This document shows, one piece after another, positions 60,942 through 64,000 of a stretch of 64,000 nucleotides of DNA. Each line of letters starts with the position of its first letter. Positions within the stretch are counted from its first letter, which is position 1. Under the pieces are notes generated by a model. The model ran no database searches and was not told the origin of the DNA. It saw only the letters and a program-made list of their open reading frames with translations. The DNA is from Paenibacillus humicus NBRC 102415 (GTDB lineage Bacteria > Bacillota > Bacilli > Paenibacillales > Paenibacillaceae), in assembly GCF_004000905.1 (NCBI RefSeq), contig NZ_BIMD01000018.1, positions 26,607-90,606 of the forward strand, read 5' to 3'. The position numbers and the translations under genes were made by a program.

Positions 60942-62270
60942 TTATTCCTCGTATCTGGACAGCGCAATGACCGCATTATGTCCGCCGAAGCCGAAGGAAT
61001 TGGATAGGCCGGCATGGAGCTCCGCCTTGCGCGCGTGAAGAGGCACATAGTCGAGATCGCATTGGGGATCGGGGTGGGTCCGGTTCGCAGTGGGCGTGAC
61101 GAGGCCTTCGCGCAGCATCTGGACCAGGGCGATGGCCTCCACGCCGCCTGCCGCTCCGAGCATATGCCCGGTCATGGATTTGTTGGCCGTGACGGGAATC
61201 CGGTAGGCATCGTCTCCGAAGACGCTCTTGATCGCTGCGGTCTCGGACAGATCGCCGACGCCGGTGCCGGTGGCATGGGCGCTGATGACGCCGATATCGT
61301 CAGGCGCCAGACCGGCTTCGGCCATCGCCAGCCTCATCGCGGCGGCGGCCCCGCGGCCGGCGGGCTCCGTAGCTACGATATGATAGGCATCGGAGGTGGC
61401 GCCGTATCCGATCACCTCGGCCAGCGGCTCCGCTCCGCGCGCCAAGGCATGCTCCAGCGGCTCCATGACGACGATGCCGGCTCCTTCGGCCATGACGAAG
61501 CCGGTGCGGAGCGCGTCGAAGGGACGGCTGGCCGCGGCGGGATCGCCTACAGGAGAGGCGAGGGCAGTCGCGTTGCCGAAGCTGGCGAGCGCGACAGGCG
61601 TCAGCGCCGCTTCGGCGCCGCCGGCCAGCACGATGTCCGCTCCGCCGAAGCGGATCAGACGGAAGGCTTCGCCGATTGCCGTATTGCCGATCGAGCAGGC
61701 GGTTACGGGAGCGAGCGACGGGCCGAGCGTCCCGTAGCGGATGCTGATCATGGCCGCCGCCATATTTGCAATCATCATCGGAACGAGCGCCGGGCTGACG
61801 CGGCCGGGACCTCTCTCCTCCAGGATGCGGGCCTGCTCGATCAGCGTGCCGATGCCGCCGATGCCCGAGCCGACATATACCCCTGCCCGCTCCGAAGACA
61901 GCTGCTCCGCCGATAGGCCTGCCTGGCGGACCGCTTCTTCGGCCGCGGCCAAGGCGAACTGGACGAAACGGTCCATTTTCCGGGCTTCCTTGCGGCCGAA
62001 ACGGGCTTCGCCGTCCCACTCCGGGATGATTCCGGCAATGGCATCGCGGCCGGTCTCCGACGGGAAAGCATCGATTCGCCGAATTCCGGAGCGTCCGGCG
62101 GACAAGCCTTCCCAGAGCGCCGGCACGCTGCAGCCGAGCGGGCTTACCGCTCCCATGCCGGTAATGACGACGCGGCGGCCGCCGGATGCCGTACCGCGCT
62201 GATGCTCCGCAGGCCGGGATGGCGATTCCGCGGCCCTGTATTCACGGTTTTCGGATGTAGCTGGCTTCAT
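60942..62270 (-). CDS. fabF: Beta-ketoacyl-ACP synthase II
   Basis: A 442-residue condensing enzyme of fatty-acid elongation. The Cys-His-His triad is visible in VTACSIGN, SAHATGTGVGDLSE and NKSMTGHMLGAAGG; VVITGMGAVSPLG starts the conserved domain. A 32-residue hydrophilic extension precedes it, and the start is well supported by GAGGAGG before the ATG at 62270. fabF normally lies with fabH or other fab genes; here it stands alone, divergent from an MmyB-type regulator, so it may be a specialised paralogue. Confidence 0.93.
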   Translation of the reverse strand: MKPATSENREYRAAESPSRPAEHQRGTASGGRRVVITGMGAVSPLGCSVPALWEGLSAGRSGIRRIDAFPSETGRDAIAGIIPEWDGEARFGRKEARKMDRFVQFALAAAEEAVRQAGLSAEQLSSERAGVYVGSGIGGIGTLIEQARILEERGPGRVSPALVPMMIANMAAAMISIRYGTLGPSLAPVTACSIGNTAIGEAFRLIRFGGADIVLAGGAEAALTPVALASFGNATALASPVGDPAAASRPFDALRTGFVMAEGAGIVVMEPLEHALARGAEPLAEVIGYGATSDAYHIVATEPAGRGAAAAMRLAMAEAGLAPDDIGVISAHATGTGVGDLSETAAIKSVFGDDAYRIPVTANKSMTGHMLGAAGGVEAIALVQMLREGLVTPTANRTHPDPQCDLDYVPLHARKAELHAGLSNSFGFGGHNAVIALSRYEE

Positions 62271-62337
62271 GTGAAATTCCTCCTCGGCTTTGCTTTACAT
62301 GCAGTTTGGCATAGCTGTTATCCTAGTACAAGTTGTC

Positions 62338-62355
62338 GTTTATACTAGAATAAAC
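62338..62355. promoter_or_regulatory. Palindrome between fabF and the MmyB-type regulator
   Basis: GTTTAT-actaga-ATAAAC is a perfect 6-6-6 inverted repeat in the 126-base divergent region, a candidate operator for the regulator. Confidence 0.55.
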
Positions 62356-62396
62356 ACTACCCGGATAAGGCATATGGAGGGCGAAAGGAGACATCA

Positions 62397-63293
62397 ATGA
62401 ACCGGAAAGCAAGGCTGGAGGCTTTATCGGCTTTTTTGAAATCGCGGCGGATGGCGCTCTCTCCCGAGGCGGCAGGACTGCCGGCAGGGGGCCGCAGGCG
62501 CACGCCTGGATTGAGAAGGGAAGAGGTGGCTCAGCTGGCTGACGTCAGCGCGACCTGGTACACCTGGCTAGAGCAAGGACGGGATATCCGCGTCTCGGCT
62601 TCGGTGCTGGATGCGGTCGCCAAGGCGCTGCGCCTGAATGCCGACGAGCGGCGGTATTTGGCTGCGCTGGCGATGGAGGGGACAGCGGAGGGCGAGGAGC
62701 TCGCCCCCGAATCCCGTCCGCAGGAGCTGTCGCCCGCGCTGCGGCTGATTGCGGACCAGCTTGTCAGCTGTCCGGCTGTCTTTTCGGACCGGAGATGCCG
62801 AATCGTCGGCTGGAACGAAGCCGCCGCCAAAGTATTTCTCGACTTCGGGATTATTCCGCCCGACGCGAGGAACATGATCCAGCTGCTGTTCACCCGTCCG
62901 GAGCTGCAGCGGCTGGCCGTCAACTGGGATGAATTCGTGCGCGGCTACTTGGCTATCTTCCGTTCCTATTACGGGCAGTATGCGGATGACGACTGGTATG
63001 AGGGCTTCATTCGGGAAATGGAGGCCAAGCATCCCCGGTTCGGGGAGCTGTGGGAGGAGAGCCGGGTCAGCACCGCGCCGGAGGTCATCCTGGAATTCCG
63101 GCATGCCAAGGCGGGACGGATGCAGTTCCAGCTGACGAGCCTGCGCGTTCAAGGCGGGCAGGATCTTCGCTGCAGCATTTATACGCCGGCGCCGGATACG
63201 GGGACGGACCGCAAGATGGCTCGGCTGATGGAGACAGGCAGGAGCTTGGCGAGCGGGGGAAATGGACGGCAAGCGTCCGATGGAGAGTCATGA
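62397..63293 (+). CDS. MmyB-like helix-turn-helix regulator
   Basis: A 298-residue transcription factor. The N-terminal XRE-type helix-turn-helix is RTPGLRREEVAQLADVSATWYTWLEQGRDIRVSASVLDAVAKALRL; the C-terminal ligand domain (about 100-275) is of the MmyB/MltR type (IADQLVSCPAVFSDRRCRIVGWNEAA, NMIQLLFTRPELQRLAVNWDEFVRGYLAIFR). Related structures hold a fatty acid, and actinobacterial members sit beside short-chain dehydrogenase genes they control. Being divergent from fabF fits a fatty-acid-responsive role here. Its TGA overlaps an ATG (63290) of a 29-codon frame that I do not regard as a gene. Confidence 0.9.
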   Translation: MNRKARLEALSAFLKSRRMALSPEAAGLPAGGRRRTPGLRREEVAQLADVSATWYTWLEQGRDIRVSASVLDAVAKALRLNADERRYLAALAMEGTAEGEELAPESRPQELSPALRLIADQLVSCPAVFSDRRCRIVGWNEAAAKVFLDFGIIPPDARNMIQLLFTRPELQRLAVNWDEFVRGYLAIFRSYYGQYADDDWYEGFIREMEAKHPRFGELWEESRVSTAPEVILEFRHAKAGRMQFQLTSLRVQGGQDLRCSIYTPAPDTGTDRKMARLMETGRSLASGGNGRQASDGES

Positions 63294-63587
63294 GCGCTGC
63301 CGTGGCGGCAGGTGCCGGAACGGCAGCCGGGATGGAGCTGCGGGCAGCCGCACAGGCGATCGGCCGCAGCCTTGGATAGCTTATCCGGAGAGGCTGAGCT
63401 ACACTGGTAAGGTGGAATCTGTTGCCATCCGAGCAGGCAGGGCGCAGGCGAGCGGATGAGCTGTCGGCCGCTGCAGATGCCGACTGCTCCGCAGAGTCCG
63501 GAGCGGATGCTGGCGAAGTTGGACAGACGGCCGATGCTTTCGGGGCAGGCTGCTTGGGCCGTCGAATCGTTGCGGGAGGTGGGGGCT

Positions 63588-64000
63588 GTGCGAACGGAGC
63601 TTGAAATCGTCAAGGCGGGCATGCTGCTCGAAGTCCAGGATCGGGGAAGGCCGGGCTGGCGCTCGCAGGGAGTGCCGGCTGGAGGCGCGATGGATTGCTG
63701 GTCGCTGCAGGCCGCCAATCTGCTGGCCGGCAACCGAAGGGATGCCGCGGCGCTCGAGATGACGATGTCGGGACCCTCTCTACGGGCAGGCAAGGACGGC
63801 CTGCTCTGCGCCCTTGCCGGCGCGGACATGGAGGCAAGCGTGGACGGCGTTCCGCTGCCGCCGTGGCGGACCGTCTATGTGATGCCCGGCCGGCTTCTGG
63901 AGATCGGCAGGGCGCCCCGCGGCTGCCGCGCCTATCTCGCCGTCGCCGGAGGCATCGCCGAGCCGCCGGTGCTCGGCAGCCGGAGCGCCGATGTCCGCGC
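63588..64000 (+). CDS. pxpC: 5-oxoprolinase subunit PxpC (3' end missing)
   Basis: The first 137 codons are visible; the gene continues past the right edge. LEIVKAGMLLEVQDRGRPGWRSQGVPAGGAMDCWSLQAANLLAGN is the N-terminal signature of PxpC/KipA (allophanate-hydrolase subunit-2-like). GTG at 63588 is chosen because GGGAGG lies seven bases upstream; the same frame is open back to an ATG at 63456 without a ribosome binding site. The partner gene pxpB lies upstream, across fabF and the regulator. Confidence 0.9.
   Translation, partial: MRTELEIVKAGMLLEVQDRGRPGWRSQGVPAGGAMDCWSLQAANLLAGNRRDAAALEMTMSGPSLRAGKDGLLCALAGADMEASVDGVPLPPWRTVYVMPGRLLEIGRAPRGCRAYLAVAGGIAEPPVLGSRSADVR

Noticed and set aside
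63290..63379. 29-codon frame overlapping the end of the MmyB-type regulator
   Set aside because: Despite a TCATGA overlap, the Ala/Gly-rich product is short, featureless and typical of chance frames in GC-rich DNA.
63456..63587. Upstream extension of pxpC to ATG 63456
   Set aside because: The frame is open, but the residues do not resemble PxpC, no ribosome binding site is present, and the GTG at 63588 has a good one.

Overview
The window looks like a stretch of chromosome from a GC-rich, spore-forming Firmicute, most likely Paenibacillus or a close relative. This rests on Firmicute regulatory RNAs (a T-box before ilvB and an L20-type leader before infC), strong SigA promoters, AGGAGG ribosome binding sites, a sigI-rsgI pair, a YesMN-type two-component system beside an mgl sugar transporter, and the ytqA-ytqB pair. 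I see no rRNA, tRNA, CRISPR array, prophage or insertion sequence. The only clear gene remnant is a decayed ydeI-like gene.

Layout. 0-19 kb is housekeeping: a partial 3-hydroxyisobutyrate dehydrogenase-type gene, pgi, yigZ, an orphan cysA-type ATPase behind a CymR-like operator, a HAD phosphatase, a C-terminal processing protease, map, an M24 peptidase, a cupin, a secreted HtrA-like protease with a copper-amine-oxidase-type N-domain, a B12-type radical SAM protein, manA, the tRNA-modification pair ytqA/ytqB, trmB and a PAP2 phosphatase. An AT-rich, repeat-bearing 609-bp region then leads into a membrane glycosyltransferase. 21-23 kb is infC-rpmI-rplT with its leader. 23.7-31.4 kb is the branched-chain amino acid block: T-box, ilvB-ilvN-(structured intergenic RNA with its own promoter)-ilvC-leuA, then a divergent GNAT gene, then leuB with its own control region. 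leuC and leuD are absent.

31.5-37.8 kb holds a peroxiredoxin, three small uncharacterised genes, sigI-rsgI, and the most unusual pair in the window: an RsbT-like protein that has lost its kinase motifs, translationally coupled to a PAS histidine kinase whose N-terminus is an RsbU-type RsbT-binding domain. This suggests that a stressosome-type protein-protein switch has been rewired into a phosphorelay. 37.8-41 kb has an M17 aminopeptidase, an aldolase-like protein and the pseudogene. 41.3-49.8 kb is a sugar-sensing and uptake module: response regulator, sensor kinase, binding lipoprotein, mglB, mglA, mglC.

50-64 kb is accessory: an amidoligase with several small unknown genes, a VWA lipoprotein, a five-gene operon in which an ECF sigma factor sits between two ABC systems (one permease carrying a degenerate M1-peptidase-like domain), and a fabF gene divergent from an MmyB-type regulator, both lying between pxpB and pxpC, which normally adjoin. 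Most genes have ordinary family assignments. Operator, promoter and RNA-structure calls were made by eye and are candidates.
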